NCBI GenBank assembly: GCA_035713725.1
Contig: DASTMZ010000217.1
Location: 1 to 31,368 of the forward strand
Source of the DNA: DASQPR01 sp035713725
Lineage (GTDB): Bacteria; Actinomycetota; Actinomycetes; Mycobacteriales; Micromonosporaceae
DNA length: 31,368 nt
Direction of reading: 5' to 3'
Within the stretch, counting starts at the first letter, position 1. Each line of letters starts with the position of its first letter. A program made the position numbers and the translations under genes. A model generated the notes under the pieces. The model was not told the origin of the DNA, searched no databases, and saw only the letters and a list, made by a program, of their open reading frames with translations. Of the stretch, positions 14,305-22,799 are shown one piece after another.

Positions 14305-14952
14305 TTACGGCAGCCGGCTTATCACCGTGTTCGCTTGCGAGGTCAGTTTCGCCTTGCTAGGCGCGGAGCCGCCCTGCCGCAGGTCGACCAACGCGAAGCC
14401 AACCGTGCCCTTCAACACGTAGATTCCGCTGGCGTCGGCCTCGATCTGCGAGAGGTCGGCGTGCAGGAACTCGGCGGCGTCGCCGACCCCGGAGACGGCC
14501 GTCAGCTTCGCCTGGACGGGCAGTTCTTGCTGCGCCTGCGCCAAGATCGCATCCTTTTGGGTCTGCGCCTCGGCGACGCTGGCCGCGATCACGACGATCA
14601 CGGTGAATACGTCCTTCGTTTTCGCTCCGTAGATGCACCGCCGCGAACCGTTCACGCCGCTGTCGGCTTCCTCTTTGCCGGGTCCGAACGAGGTGCCGGT
14701 CAGCGCGGACGCCTCCTGCTGCGTGACGAGCTTGCATGGGTCGATGGTGTTCGGCGCGCCCTTCGGTGAGTCGGTGGGAGTCGGGGCGGCGGTCGGCGTG
14801 GCCGGTACGGTGGCCGCAGACGTCGCCGCCACGGGCTGGCTCAACGGCCCCGGTGCCACCTTCGGCTTCTTGGACGTACTGCAGCCGGCAAGCCCGGCGG
14901 CGAGCACGGCGACCGCGAGCATCGCGGTAGCAGTGAGTCTGGTCGATCTCAT
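14305..14952 (-). CDS. DUF3558-like lipoprotein
   Basis: A 215-residue lipoprotein. The signal peptide covers residues 1-23 with lipobox LAAGLAGC and the lipidated Cys at 24. A Pro/Thr/Ala linker reaches about residue 67. The domain opens with the DUF3558-type signature DPCKLVTQQEASALTG, has a second cysteine in SRRCIYG that may pair with DPC, and ends in a helix. Such proteins sit on the outer face of the actinobacterial membrane; function is unknown. A good Shine-Dalgarno (AAGGAG) is 8 bases before the ATG. Confidence 0.85.
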   Translation of the reverse strand: MRSTRLTATAMLAVAVLAAGLAGCSTSKKPKVAPGPLSQPVAATSAATVPATPTAAPTPTDSPKGAPNTIDPCKLVTQQEASALTGTSFGPGKEEADSGVNGSRRCIYGAKTKDVFTVIVVIAASVAEAQTQKDAILAQAQQELPVQAKLTAVSGVGDAAEFLHADLSQIEADASGIYVLKGTVGFALVDLRQGGSAPSKAKLTSQANTVISRLP

Positions 14953-15034
14953 CTTGGGTCTCCTTGTCCAGCGTTCGGGTGCGCGACATCGGCGTCGAGA
15001 CGGGTTGTTGGCGTGAGTCGGGACGATCGCCGGA

Positions 15035-15337
15035 TCACTTCGCGTCGTGCCGTGTCGTCCGTGACCACGGCACGTGGGTGCTCCGCAGAATCCGCTCGAA
15101 CGGCAGGCCGGCGCGCTCCGTCACCTGGCGCACCGTCGCGATCGGACCCTCGAACAGGCACAGGACGACCTCGTCGTCGACGATCAGCATCGAGCCGACG
15201 TACTCGATGGGCTCGCCCTGTGCGGCCAGTTCGGCCACGGTCGCTTCGATCCGGCGGTCGAGGTCACGAAGGTCGTCCTCGCGTACGCCGGACCAGAAGC
15301 ACTCCGCGACGTAGGTGCTGCCCACCGCTCTGGCCAC
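15035..15337 (-). CDS. DUF4242-like small ferredoxin-fold protein
   Basis: A 100-residue protein with strand/helix order like DUF4242 (SCO4226-type) proteins: TYVAECFW at the start, then YVGSMLIVDDEVVLCLFEGP, a helix IATVRQVTERAGLPFERI, and the last strand LRSTHV. It aligns by eye with the DUF4242 protein at 28794-29066, although it is diverged. SCO4226 is a nickel-binding protein; the role here is unproven. The start is GTG at 15337, with TACCTT 8 bases upstream on the minus strand. It lies 48 bases downstream of a LAL LuxR gene, the same pairing as at 25916-29066. Confidence 0.65.
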   Translation of the reverse strand: MARAVGSTYVAECFWSGVREDDLRDLDRRIEATVAELAAQGEPIEYVGSMLIVDDEVVLCLFEGPIATVRQVTERAGLPFERILRSTHVPWSRTTRHDAK

Positions 15338-15385
15338 GCTTCAAGAAGGTACGAGCGAGCCGGCACCGAGGAATCAGGGTTTCTC

Positions 15386-18238
15386 CTACGGTTTGAGCGG
15401 CTCCCCCATGGCGATGAGCTGCGCAGCGAGTGCGGTGCGAGACCGTACGCCCAGCTTTCGGTAGACGCGCGTGAGGTTCACCTCGACGGTCTTCGGGCTG
15501 AGGAACGTACGGTCGGCGATCTCCCGATTCGTCAGACCATCGGCGGCCAGCCGCGCAATCCGCTCCTCGGTCGGGCTGAGTCCGGTGGTGGACAGGCGTT
15601 GCGGGATCCGTGCGAGTTCGGTGCGAGCGCGTAGCGCCCAGACCGGTGTCTCGAGATCCTCGAACGCGGCCAATGCCTCGGTGAGTGCCTCGCGGGCGAG
15701 CCGCTTCTCTCTCCGCCGTCGACGGATCTGTCCCAATGCGTAGAGGGATCGCGCGCGTTCGAACGGCATGGGTACGTCGACGAGCAGTGATACCGAACGT
15801 TCGGCGGCCGCCAACGCCTCGTCGTGATCGCCTCGTACGCTCGCCATCAAGGCCCGACACCGCGCCGACGCGGCGAGCGACCACACTCCGGCGGACGTCA
15901 CCGCCTCCTGCTCGAAGCGCTTGACCACGTCATCGGCCTCGTCGAGGGCACCGGCGCCGATGAGTGCTTCGACCAGTTCGCTTGCGTGCGCACACAGTCG
16001 GGGATCCCGGATGCCGGCCGCCTGCTTCGCCCGGTCGAGAAGCCGCAGGTGTGTCGCGGCGTCTTCGAACCGTCCACGAGCGTTCGCGGCGATGCCGAGC
16101 GCGAGCCGAGCGGGCAGGGCGTCCAGGTCGACGGTCGGATCGGCCGCGGCGCGCACGACGACCTGTGTCGCGGCCGCCTCGGCGTGGTCGAGTCGGCCGA
16201 GCATCGCGAGCGCCACGCCGTAGAAGCCGAGTTCCCAGGGCATGGCGCCGGTGCGTCCAGTCTCTTCGGAACGGTCGATCGATTCTCGGGTCAGCTCGGC
16301 CGCGGCAGCGAACCGGCCGCCGATGAGCTGCCCTTCGGCCATCCATCCGAGGATCGCCGCCAGAACGGATCGGCCTTCCACCGCCGCCCGGTCGTACATG
16401 CCGCGCAAGATGTCCAAGCCCTCGTCGATGCGCCCGTCATAGGTAAGGAGGCGACCGATCAAATCTTCGCCGCGCAAGGCCGTACGCACCGGCGGAAACC
16501 GCCGCCGCGACCCAGGGTCGAGTCCCTCGAGCCGTTCCAGGTGGATGCCCAGGCCCGCGTAGAACTCCGCCTCGACCAGGGCCGCGTGCACGTGGAACGC
16601 CACCTCGGGATCCGGCTCGGCGATCCGGCCGATCGCGTCAAGTGCCTTGCGCGCGGTGTCCAGCTTCAAGGCGATGTCGTTGTCCGACAGGCGCGACAGC
16701 ATTTCATAGACCTCGGCCTGGAACGACGGGTCGGCGGCAGACTCCTCGGCCGCTTGCATGCCGAACGGCAGCGCCCGGCCCAACGAGTCGGACACCCGCG
16801 TGACGTACATCAGGTGATAAAGAGCGCGGGCCCGGAGTACGCCCGGCGGCAGGCTCGCCGCCAGCGACCCGAGCTCTGCCACTGCGCCGGGGGAATCGCC
16901 GGCACTGTGCAGCAGGCGGCCGTACGCGACTCGGCGCAGCGCGAGCGCCTCCGCGTCGGTCGCCGGCGTCAACCGGCACGCCAAGCGGAGTAGATCGGCG
17001 GCCGCATCGGGCGCGCCGCGCCGCCACGCTTGTTCCGCGGCGCCCTCCAACGCCAGTGCCACATGCGGATCCGGTCCGTCGGCCGCGGTGGCGAGGTGGC
17101 GGGCGCGTTCTTCCAAGTCGTCGGAGAGCATCGCGACCGCGCGATGCAGTTCGCGCCGGCGGGACGCTGGGACGGCGCCGTACGCTGCTGCCGCGAGGAT
17201 CGGGTGCGAGAACCGGATCCGTTCCCCGTCCAGCGTCACGACTCCGTTGCGTGCCGCGGTCACCAACGAGTCGCGAAGGTCGAGCGCGGCGGAGTCCAGA
17301 CGCCGCAACAGGTCGAACGTCGGCGCACGCGGCACGGATGCCAACTCGATCGCCTCGCGAACACGGGTCGGCAGGTTCGCGATGCGGGACCGGGCGAGCT
17401 CGAGAAGGCTCTCCGGAAGCGCGCCGTCCAGATCGTCAGCGGTTCGCACGCCGCCGAAAGCGCGGGTGAGTTCGAGTGCGTAGAGCGGATTGCCCGCCGA
17501 GAGCTCCGCGATCCGCAGCAGCCGAGGCCACGCCGGCACCCAGCCGAGCACCCGCCGCAAGATTCGCGACAGCTCGCTCGGGCCGATCGGGCCGACCCGG
17601 AGCCGGTCGAGGCGGCCGGGTGGCATGGCCCGATCCAGTTCGCTCGGCCAGTCCACGGTGTCATCGCCCGGAGACGGCGGCTCGGTGCCGCCGGTCGCCG
17701 TCGCGGACCAACCGGCGTCACTGCGTACCACCGCGATGCGCGTCGCGGTGCCACCCAGGCGGCGTACCACGAAGGCGAGTGTTTTCGCGGTGGGGTGATC
17801 GAGCCACTGGGCATCGTCGATCGCGATCAGCACGGGCCGTACGGCGGCGATGGCCCGTACGGCGGCCACCATCGCAACGCCGAGGGACAGGCGGTCGAAC
17901 GAGCCCTCTGACTCCTGAGTACGCAGGATCATCCGCATCACCCGCGACTGCGGTGCCGGCAGGGCGTCGATGATCGCGTCGTCCAGACCACCGAGCAACT
18001 CGACGAGCCCGACGTAGGACAAGTCCATTTCGGACCGGGTCGGGCGACAGGACAGCACGGCGTACCCACGCTCCTGCGCCAGCGCGAACAGCGCGTGGAG
18101 CAGCGTGGTCTTACCGATCCCGGGTTGGCCGTCGATCAGCATCGCGCGAGGTTCGGTCAGCGGGTCGGCGACGACGGCCTCGAGCACGCCGACCTCTTCG
18201 GTCCTGCCCACCACCATGTGCACCAAAGCCCGGCCCAC
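15386..18238 (-). CDS. LAL-type LuxR transcription regulator (ATPase, TPR, HTH)
   Basis: A 950-residue large ATP-binding LuxR regulator. Order: AAA/STAND ATPase with Walker A GQPGIGKT (37-44) and Walker B VLIAIDDAQWL (136-146), a long helical region resembling TPR repeats (about 400-880), and a C-terminal LuxR HTH (about 886-942; LSPTEERIARLAADGLTNREIADRTFLSPKTVE split over the helices). LAL proteins bind ATP and an inducer, then activate transcription. The start is a GTG at 18238; an ATG at 18217, giving MVVGRTEE, is equally possible. It is divergent from the HD-GYP/LuxR gene, 93 bases away, with a palindrome between, and its 3' neighbour is DUF4242-like. Confidence 0.93.
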   Translation of the reverse strand: MGRALVHMVVGRTEEVGVLEAVVADPLTEPRAMLIDGQPGIGKTTLLHALFALAQERGYAVLSCRPTRSEMDLSYVGLVELLGGLDDAIIDALPAPQSRVMRMILRTQESEGSFDRLSLGVAMVAAVRAIAAVRPVLIAIDDAQWLDHPTAKTLAFVVRRLGGTATRIAVVRSDAGWSATATGGTEPPSPGDDTVDWPSELDRAMPPGRLDRLRVGPIGPSELSRILRRVLGWVPAWPRLLRIAELSAGNPLYALELTRAFGGVRTADDLDGALPESLLELARSRIANLPTRVREAIELASVPRAPTFDLLRRLDSAALDLRDSLVTAARNGVVTLDGERIRFSHPILAAAAYGAVPASRRRELHRAVAMLSDDLEERARHLATAADGPDPHVALALEGAAEQAWRRGAPDAAADLLRLACRLTPATDAEALALRRVAYGRLLHSAGDSPGAVAELGSLAASLPPGVLRARALYHLMYVTRVSDSLGRALPFGMQAAEESAADPSFQAEVYEMLSRLSDNDIALKLDTARKALDAIGRIAEPDPEVAFHVHAALVEAEFYAGLGIHLERLEGLDPGSRRRFPPVRTALRGEDLIGRLLTYDGRIDEGLDILRGMYDRAAVEGRSVLAAILGWMAEGQLIGGRFAAAAELTRESIDRSEETGRTGAMPWELGFYGVALAMLGRLDHAEAAATQVVVRAAADPTVDLDALPARLALGIAANARGRFEDAATHLRLLDRAKQAAGIRDPRLCAHASELVEALIGAGALDEADDVVKRFEQEAVTSAGVWSLAASARCRALMASVRGDHDEALAAAERSVSLLVDVPMPFERARSLYALGQIRRRRREKRLAREALTEALAAFEDLETPVWALRARTELARIPQRLSTTGLSPTEERIARLAADGLTNREIADRTFLSPKTVEVNLTRVYRKLGVRSRTALAAQLIAMGEPLKP

Positions 18239-18291
18239 CCCGCGGAAGCGTCGCCGCGAATCGTCTCACGGCAGGCGGGTCCAGCACGACT

Positions 18292-18304
18292 GGGCGAATC
18301 GCCC
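18292..18304. promoter_or_regulatory. Perfect palindrome in the divergent LuxR / HD-GYP promoter region
   Basis: GGGCGA-A-TCGCCC: 6-base perfect arms around one base. It lies 28 bases before the HD-GYP/LuxR GTG, overlapping where the -35 should be, and 54 bases from the LAL start. It is a candidate operator for one of the two regulators. Confidence 0.4.
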
Positions 18305-18331
18305 GTACCGGCGGCGTGATTAACTGTCGCC

Positions 18332-19903
18332 GTGACTGGGGCCTCGGCGGAGACCAAGGTGCGCCGGGCCGAGTTGCTCGCCGTACTGTCGCTCGGCGCC
18401 GATTTGGGTCTCGGCCAGCCGATGGAGCACGTGCTGCGCGAGTGTTTGATCGCGATGCGTCTGGCCGAACGACTCGGCATGGACCAGAAGGCGCGCGCCA
18501 TCGTCTACTACACCGCGCTGCTCACGTGGGTCGGTTGCCACGTCGACGCGTACGAGCAAGCCAAGTGGTTCGGCGACGACCTTGCCTTCAAATCTGACTA
18601 CCCATTGGTCGACAATCCGGGCGCGAGCTTCGTGCTCAAGCACCTGGGCGCCGGACGGCCGCTCGTCGACCGGGCGCGGCTCGGTGTATCGCTTCTCGGC
18701 GACGGGCGGCGACAGGTCAACGACATCATCGACAACCACCGGCGGGCCGCCGAAGATCTCGCCGCGCGACTCGGCCTGGATGACGATGTCCGCGATAGCC
18801 TCGCGCACGCGTTCGAGCGGTGGGACGGCAAGGGCACGCCCGGTCGTGCTCATGGTTCGGACATCCCGATCGCATCCCGGTTGGCAAATCTGGCCGACGT
18901 GGTGGAGGTCTTCCATCGGCTGGGTGGCGTGGCGGCCGCGATCGAGGTGGCACGCGACCGGCGCGGCACCCAGTTTGATCCGGAACTCGTCGACGAATTC
19001 TGTGCGGTGGCCGCGGACTTGTTGCAGGGGCTCGAAGCCACCACGACCTGGGACTCGGTGATCGCCGCGGAGCCGGAACTCGATGTGCTCCTGTCCGGCG
19101 AGGAACTCGACGCCGCGCTCGTCGCGATCGCGAACTTCATCGACGTCAAGTCGCCATACACCTTGGGGCACTCGGCCGCGGTGGCGCAACTCGCCGAGGA
19201 CGCGGCGCGCCTTGCCGGTCTCAGTGACTCGGACGCCGTGATGGTGCGGCGCGCCGGACTCGTCCACGACCTCGGGCGCCTTGGCGTGTCCAACGCCATC
19301 TGGGACAAGCCGGGCAGCCTGACGCTGGCCGAGTTGGAACGCGTACGGCTGCATCCGTACCTCACCGAACGCATGCTCGCCGCCTCCGCGCTCGCGCCGT
19401 ACGGTGCCATCGCGGTGCAGCATCACGAGCGGCTGGACGGTTCCGGGTACCCGCGCGGTGTGACCGGCAGTGCGTTGACGCCAGCCGGCCGGATCCTGGC
19501 CGCGGCCGACGCGTACCGCGCAAAGCTTGAACCGCGCGCGCACCGCGGCGAACTCACCGCTGACCAGGCGGCGGCGCACGTGCGTGGCGAGGTGCGGGCC
19601 GGACGGCTCGATGCGGACGCGGTGGAGGCCGTGCTGCGGGCGGCCGGCCATCCGGCGCGTCGGCGGCGAGCCTGGCCCGCCGGACTCACCATGCGCGAGG
19701 TCGAGGTGCTGCGCCTGGCCGCCCGCGGGCTGCCGAACCAGGAGATCGCGGCGCGACTCCACATCTCACGCAAGACCGCCGCACACCACGTCGAACACAT
19801 CTACACGAAGATCGGCGTGTCCAATCGCGCCCGCGCCAGTTTGTTCGCCGCGCAGCACGGCCTCCTCACGAACTCGGCGGCCGACGAGGAGCACGGGCCG
19901 TAA
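18332..19903 (+). CDS. HD-GYP-like phosphohydrolase fused to a LuxR DNA-binding domain
   Basis: A 523-residue protein. Residues 20-230 are a degenerate HD-GYP-like half: the HD pair is lost (WVGCHVDAYEQAKWFGDDLAF, about 66-86) and the GYP region reads AFERWDGKGTPG. Residues 255-435 are an intact HD-GYP half with His280, HD at 312-313 (LVHDLGRLG), His341 and HHERLDGSGYP at 364-374. A LuxR-type HTH (about 452-505; LTMREVEVLRLAARGLPNQE region) ends the protein. HD-GYP enzymes hydrolyse cyclic dinucleotides or related nucleotides, so it may couple a nucleotide signal to transcription. This architecture is known in actinobacteria. The start GTG lies 6 bases after TTAACT. Confidence 0.88.
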   Translation: MTGASAETKVRRAELLAVLSLGADLGLGQPMEHVLRECLIAMRLAERLGMDQKARAIVYYTALLTWVGCHVDAYEQAKWFGDDLAFKSDYPLVDNPGASFVLKHLGAGRPLVDRARLGVSLLGDGRRQVNDIIDNHRRAAEDLAARLGLDDDVRDSLAHAFERWDGKGTPGRAHGSDIPIASRLANLADVVEVFHRLGGVAAAIEVARDRRGTQFDPELVDEFCAVAADLLQGLEATTTWDSVIAAEPELDVLLSGEELDAALVAIANFIDVKSPYTLGHSAAVAQLAEDAARLAGLSDSDAVMVRRAGLVHDLGRLGVSNAIWDKPGSLTLAELERVRLHPYLTERMLAASALAPYGAIAVQHHERLDGSGYPRGVTGSALTPAGRILAAADAYRAKLEPRAHRGELTADQAAAHVRGEVRAGRLDADAVEAVLRAAGHPARRRRAWPAGLTMREVEVLRLAARGLPNQEIAARLHISRKTAAHHVEHIYTKIGVSNRARASLFAAQHGLLTNSAADEEHGP

Positions 19904-19981
19904 CCAGCCGCGTCACCCCCGCTCGAGGTCACCGCGCCAAAGATGGGTACGCCGTCCCATGTCCCGGCGGTTGCGGCTGCC

Positions 19982-19987
19982 TACCGT
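19982..19987 (+). promoter_or_regulatory. -10 element for leaderless NTF2-like transcript
   Basis: TACCGT is followed by 7 bases and the ATG at 19995. Confidence 0.5.
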
Positions 19988-19994
19988 CTCGGGC

Positions 19995-20471
19995 ATGACC
20001 GAAAACGCTTCCCCTGCCGACGGCTTGCACGGCGTCGGTACGAGTTTCGTCGCGGCCCTTGTCGCCCGAGACTTTCCGCGGCTTCGCGAGACGATCGCGG
20101 CCGACGTACGGTTCCGGCTGCTTGTCCCGCGTGGGCCGCAGGAGAACTCCGGTGCGGACGAGACGGTGGCGCGATTCGTCGGGTGGTTCGGCGGCGTGGA
20201 CGAGTTGCGCCTCGAGTCGTCGTACGTCAACACGGTCGCCGACCGGCTGGTGATGACGTACCGGCTGCGGCTCCGCGACGCGAGCGGTTGGCGCCTGATC
20301 GAGCAGCACCTCGTGGCGACCCTCGCATCCGACAGCCGGATCGGCACGCTCGATCTGTTGTGCACCGGATTCCACCCGTGTGACGCGACGCCCATCGCCG
20401 TGCGATCGGTGCCCGTCGCAGCCGCCACCCCGGCGGCGCTCGCAGCCGCCGCGCTCGCAGCGATCGCGTAA
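19995..20471 (+). CDS. NTF2/SnoaL-like fold protein
   Basis: A 158-residue protein. A helical start (GLHGVGTSFVAALVARDFPRL) is followed by the NTF2-like sheet: IAADVRFRLLVPRGP, ETVARFVGWFGGVDEL, YVNTVADRLVMTYRLRLRD, WRLIEQHLVATL and IGTLDLLCTGFHP. This is the SnoaL-like cone fold used by small isomerases, hydrolases and binding proteins. The last 25 residues are Ala/Pro-rich. The function cannot be fixed further. It is followed after 11 bases by the SRPBCC gene, so the two form an operon. The ATG at 19995 has no Shine-Dalgarno but a leaderless -10. Confidence 0.75.
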   Translation: MTENASPADGLHGVGTSFVAALVARDFPRLRETIAADVRFRLLVPRGPQENSGADETVARFVGWFGGVDELRLESSYVNTVADRLVMTYRLRLRDASGWRLIEQHLVATLASDSRIGTLDLLCTGFHPCDATPIAVRSVPVAAATPAALAAAALAAIA

Positions 20472-20482
20472 CGGAGGACACC

Positions 20483-21037
20483 ATGGCACATGTCACCTGG
20501 GACGGCACGGCGGCGTACGAGATGGTCCTCGACTCGTCGTGCAAGGCGCCCGCCGCGGCGGTCTACGCCGTGCTGACAGATCTGCCGTCACATCTCGAAT
20601 GGGGCGGACGACGGCAGCGAAAGAGCTTCCGGCTCACGTCATTGCGGGCCAGCGGTCCGGCCGTGGTCGGGACCGAGTTCACCAGCGCCGGCTCGATTCC
20701 GATGACGACATCGCAGTGGATCGACCGCAGCGTCGTGGTGGCCGCGGAGCCGCCCACGGTGTTGGAGTTCCACACCGACAGTGTCGCGGAGTGGTCGACC
20801 GGCAAACAGACTAAGGCGCGGTGGGAGCACCGTTACGACATACAACCGGACGGGGCCGGTTGCCGCGTGGCGTACCGGCTGCGGCGCACCGCGATGGCGA
20901 ACGGGCCACTGCGAATGCGGCTGCCCGTCATGCGAACCGTCACGCATCGCGTGATGATCCCGTTGCTCTGCCGTCGCGGATTCACCAACCTGTTGCGTGC
21001 CGCCGAACATCGCGTGAAAACCGCCGCTGCTACCTAG
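20483..21037 (+). CDS. SRPBCC (START-like) family protein
   Basis: A 184-residue protein with the Bet v1/polyketide cyclase helix-grip pattern: VLDSSCKAPAAAVYAVLTDLPSHLEW at the start, VVGTEFTSAGSIPM, the middle strand WIDRSVVVAAEPPTVLEFH, then WEHRYDIQPDGAGCRVAYRLRR and a final amphipathic helix. Such proteins bind hydrophobic ligands in a deep pocket. A clear GGAGG (20473-20477) is 5 bases upstream of the ATG, as expected for the second gene of an operon with the NTF2-like gene. Confidence 0.85.
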   Translation: MAHVTWDGTAAYEMVLDSSCKAPAAAVYAVLTDLPSHLEWGGRRQRKSFRLTSLRASGPAVVGTEFTSAGSIPMTTSQWIDRSVVVAAEPPTVLEFHTDSVAEWSTGKQTKARWEHRYDIQPDGAGCRVAYRLRRTAMANGPLRMRLPVMRTVTHRVMIPLLCRRGFTNLLRAAEHRVKTAAAT

Positions 21038-21068
21038 CCGAGCGCAACGCCGGTAGGTTAGCTGCGCC

Positions 21069-21719
21069 ATGTTATTCGAAGGTCGCCTCCGAGAAGGCAT
21101 TCACGACGGAACGATCACCGTCGCGTACCGCCGCTGGCGGCGTACCCAGGTGGTCGCGGGCGGCCACTACCGCACCGGGCTCGACATGGTCGAGGTGGTC
21201 TCGGTGCGGATCATCGACCCGGCCCGCATCACAACAGCCGATGCGCGCCGTGCTGGATATCCGGACGCGATGGCCGCGCGCGCCGCGATCCGCGAGTCGC
21301 ACGATGCTTCGGTCTTCCGCGTCGAATTCCGTCGCCTCGACGAACCCGATCCGCGAGACACGCTGGCCGCGGCCGACGACTTGACCGCGGTGGACATCGA
21401 GGAGATCGATCGCCGCCTCGACCGCATCGATCGGGCGAGCCCTCGCGGACCGTGGACGGCACGGACGCTCGCGGCCATCGCTGAGCGCCCGGGCATCGCG
21501 GCACCGATCCTCGCCGCCTCGTTCGGTCTCGAGACGATCGTGTTCAAGCGGAGCGTACGCATCCTGAAGGCGCTCGGACTCACGCACAGCCTTCGAGTCG
21601 GCTATCGCCTCGCGCCGCGCGGGGCGGCGTACCTGGCCGCGACCGGGCGCGCCGCCGCCACCGGCCGCGCCACTAGCGGGGACGGCGGAGCGGCGACCAA
21701 GACCGACGAAGATCGGTAG
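21069..21719 (+). CDS. ASCH/PUA-like domain protein with C-terminal winged helix
   Basis: A 216-residue protein. Residues 1-105 resemble ASCH (PUA-like) domains: LREGIHDGTITVAYRRWRRTQVVAGGHYR, then VEVVSVRIIDPARIT and DARRAGYPD. ASCH domains bind RNA or modified nucleotides. Residues about 125-195 look like a winged helix (WTARTLAAIAERPGIAAPILA, FKRSVRILKALGLTHSL, GYRLAPRGAAYL). The tail is Ala/Thr/Gly-rich. This pairing suggests nucleic acid recognition. The ATG lies 9 bases after TAGGTT, so the leader would be absent or very short. Confidence 0.75.
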   Translation: MLFEGRLREGIHDGTITVAYRRWRRTQVVAGGHYRTGLDMVEVVSVRIIDPARITTADARRAGYPDAMAARAAIRESHDASVFRVEFRRLDEPDPRDTLAAADDLTAVDIEEIDRRLDRIDRASPRGPWTARTLAAIAERPGIAAPILAASFGLETIVFKRSVRILKALGLTHSLRVGYRLAPRGAAYLAATGRAAATGRATSGDGGAATKTDEDR

Positions 21720-21753
21720 CGAGCCAGTCGTACCGCGCTGTCATGCTGTGGCG

Positions 21754-22086
21754 ATGATACGAATCGGATCGGTGGTCATGCACGTGGCGGACATCAGGCG
21801 GGCCACCGACTTTTGGTCAGCCGCACTCGGCTACCAGCGGCGAAGCGGGCGGGACGGCGTTCTGGCGCCCGCCTCCGGCGACGGTCCGATGATGTTCCTG
21901 GACGAAGACGACCGCACCCACCTCGATCTGTGGGCCGCCAACGCCGCTGAACAAGAGGCTGAGGTCGCGCGGCTGGTCTCGCTCGGCGCGACGCGTGTGG
22001 AGTGGACATACCCGCCCGACGCCGACTTCGTCGTGCTCGCCGATCCCGACGGCAACCTCTTTTGCGTGGTGGATGCCGGTCGCTGA
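21754..22086 (+). CDS. VOC family protein
   Basis: A 110-residue single glyoxalase-like domain: IGSVVMHVADIRRATDFWSAALGY, then HLDLWAANAAEQEAEVARLVSLGATRVEW and FVVLADPDGNLFCVVDAGR at the end, the typical VOC C-terminus. The substrate is unknown. ATG at 21754 is preferred over GTG at 21748 because CATGCT ends 6 bases before it. It is convergent with the DinB gene, 14 bases apart. Confidence 0.85.
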   Translation: MIRIGSVVMHVADIRRATDFWSAALGYQRRSGRDGVLAPASGDGPMMFLDEDDRTHLDLWAANAAEQEAEVARLVSLGATRVEWTYPPDADFVVLADPDGNLFCVVDAGR

Positions 22087-22100
22087 TCGGCGCCGTTCGG

Positions 22101-22691
22101 CTACCGGCCGTCCGCCTCTCGTGCGGCGCGTTCAAGCTGGTCTCGATAGCTCTGCCACCAGGATTCGTCGAATTCCGGCAGGTTGGTGGCCCCGTCGCGG
22201 AGACCCGCGCCGCCGTCGACCATCTCGCGGACGATGTCGGCGTGCCCGGCATGCCGGTCGGTCTCGGCGATCATGTGAATCAGAATGCGGTGCAACGTCA
22301 CCTCGTTGCGCTCGGCCGGCCACCACGGCACGTGACCAATCGCATCCAGCGCGAGCTCGTTGATCGTGGTATCGGCGTGCGCCCACACCCGGCGGTAGAG
22401 GCCGACGATGTCTTCGCGCGACTCGTCTGGCGTCGCCCACATGTCCGCATTGGGTAGCGCGTCGTCGGAGAACCACGGCAACTCTTCGCCGAACGGGCGG
22501 TCGAACGTTTCGCCGAAATACCCCGCCTCGACGCTTGCCAGGTGCTTCACCAGCCCGAGAAGGTTCGTCCCGGTCGGAGTCATCGGCCGACGCGCGTCGT
22601 ATTCGGACAGGCCGTCGAGCTTCCAGACCAGCGCATCGCGCGCGGTCTGCAGGTAGCGGTGCATGTCTTTCTTGGCATCTGATTCGGTCAT
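22101..22691 (-). CDS. DinB/DUF664 family protein (probable thiol transferase fold)
   Basis: A 196-residue four-helix-bundle protein of the DinB-like metal-binding superfamily, closest to DUF664. The first helix region has GTNLLGLVKHLASVEAGYF with His50; the later region reads LHRILIHMIAETDRHAGHADIVREMVDG with His139, His147 and His150, from which the metal triad would be drawn. WWQSYRDQLE near the end is typical. In actinobacteria this superfamily includes mycothiol-dependent enzymes, so detoxification by thiol transfer is plausible but unproven. The ATG at 22691 is preceded by CAGGCT at 7 bases. Confidence 0.88.
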   Translation of the reverse strand: MTESDAKKDMHRYLQTARDALVWKLDGLSEYDARRPMTPTGTNLLGLVKHLASVEAGYFGETFDRPFGEELPWFSDDALPNADMWATPDESREDIVGLYRRVWAHADTTINELALDAIGHVPWWPAERNEVTLHRILIHMIAETDRHAGHADIVREMVDGGAGLRDGATNLPEFDESWWQSYRDQLERAAREADGR

Positions 22692-22786
22692 GCGGGTCAG
22701 CCTGCCACGCCGGTACGTCCGGCCGCGGCCGCGCTCCTGTCGCGCCGCGATGGGCCGAAATCGTCGCCTTCGATCGGCCGGGTTGT

Positions 22787-22792
22787 TAGCGT
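22787..22792 (+). promoter_or_regulatory. -10 element for leaderless methyltransferase transcript
   Basis: TAGCGT is followed by 7 bases and the ATG at 22800. It overlaps the alternative GTG at 22791, which argues against that start. Confidence 0.5.
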
Positions 22793-22799
22793 GCCGTCC

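Noticed and set aside
18320..19762. 480-codon minus-strand frame opposite the HD-GYP/LuxR gene
   Set aside because: It is Arg/His/Gly-rich without recognisable domains, while the plus strand has intact HD-GYP and HTH motifs.
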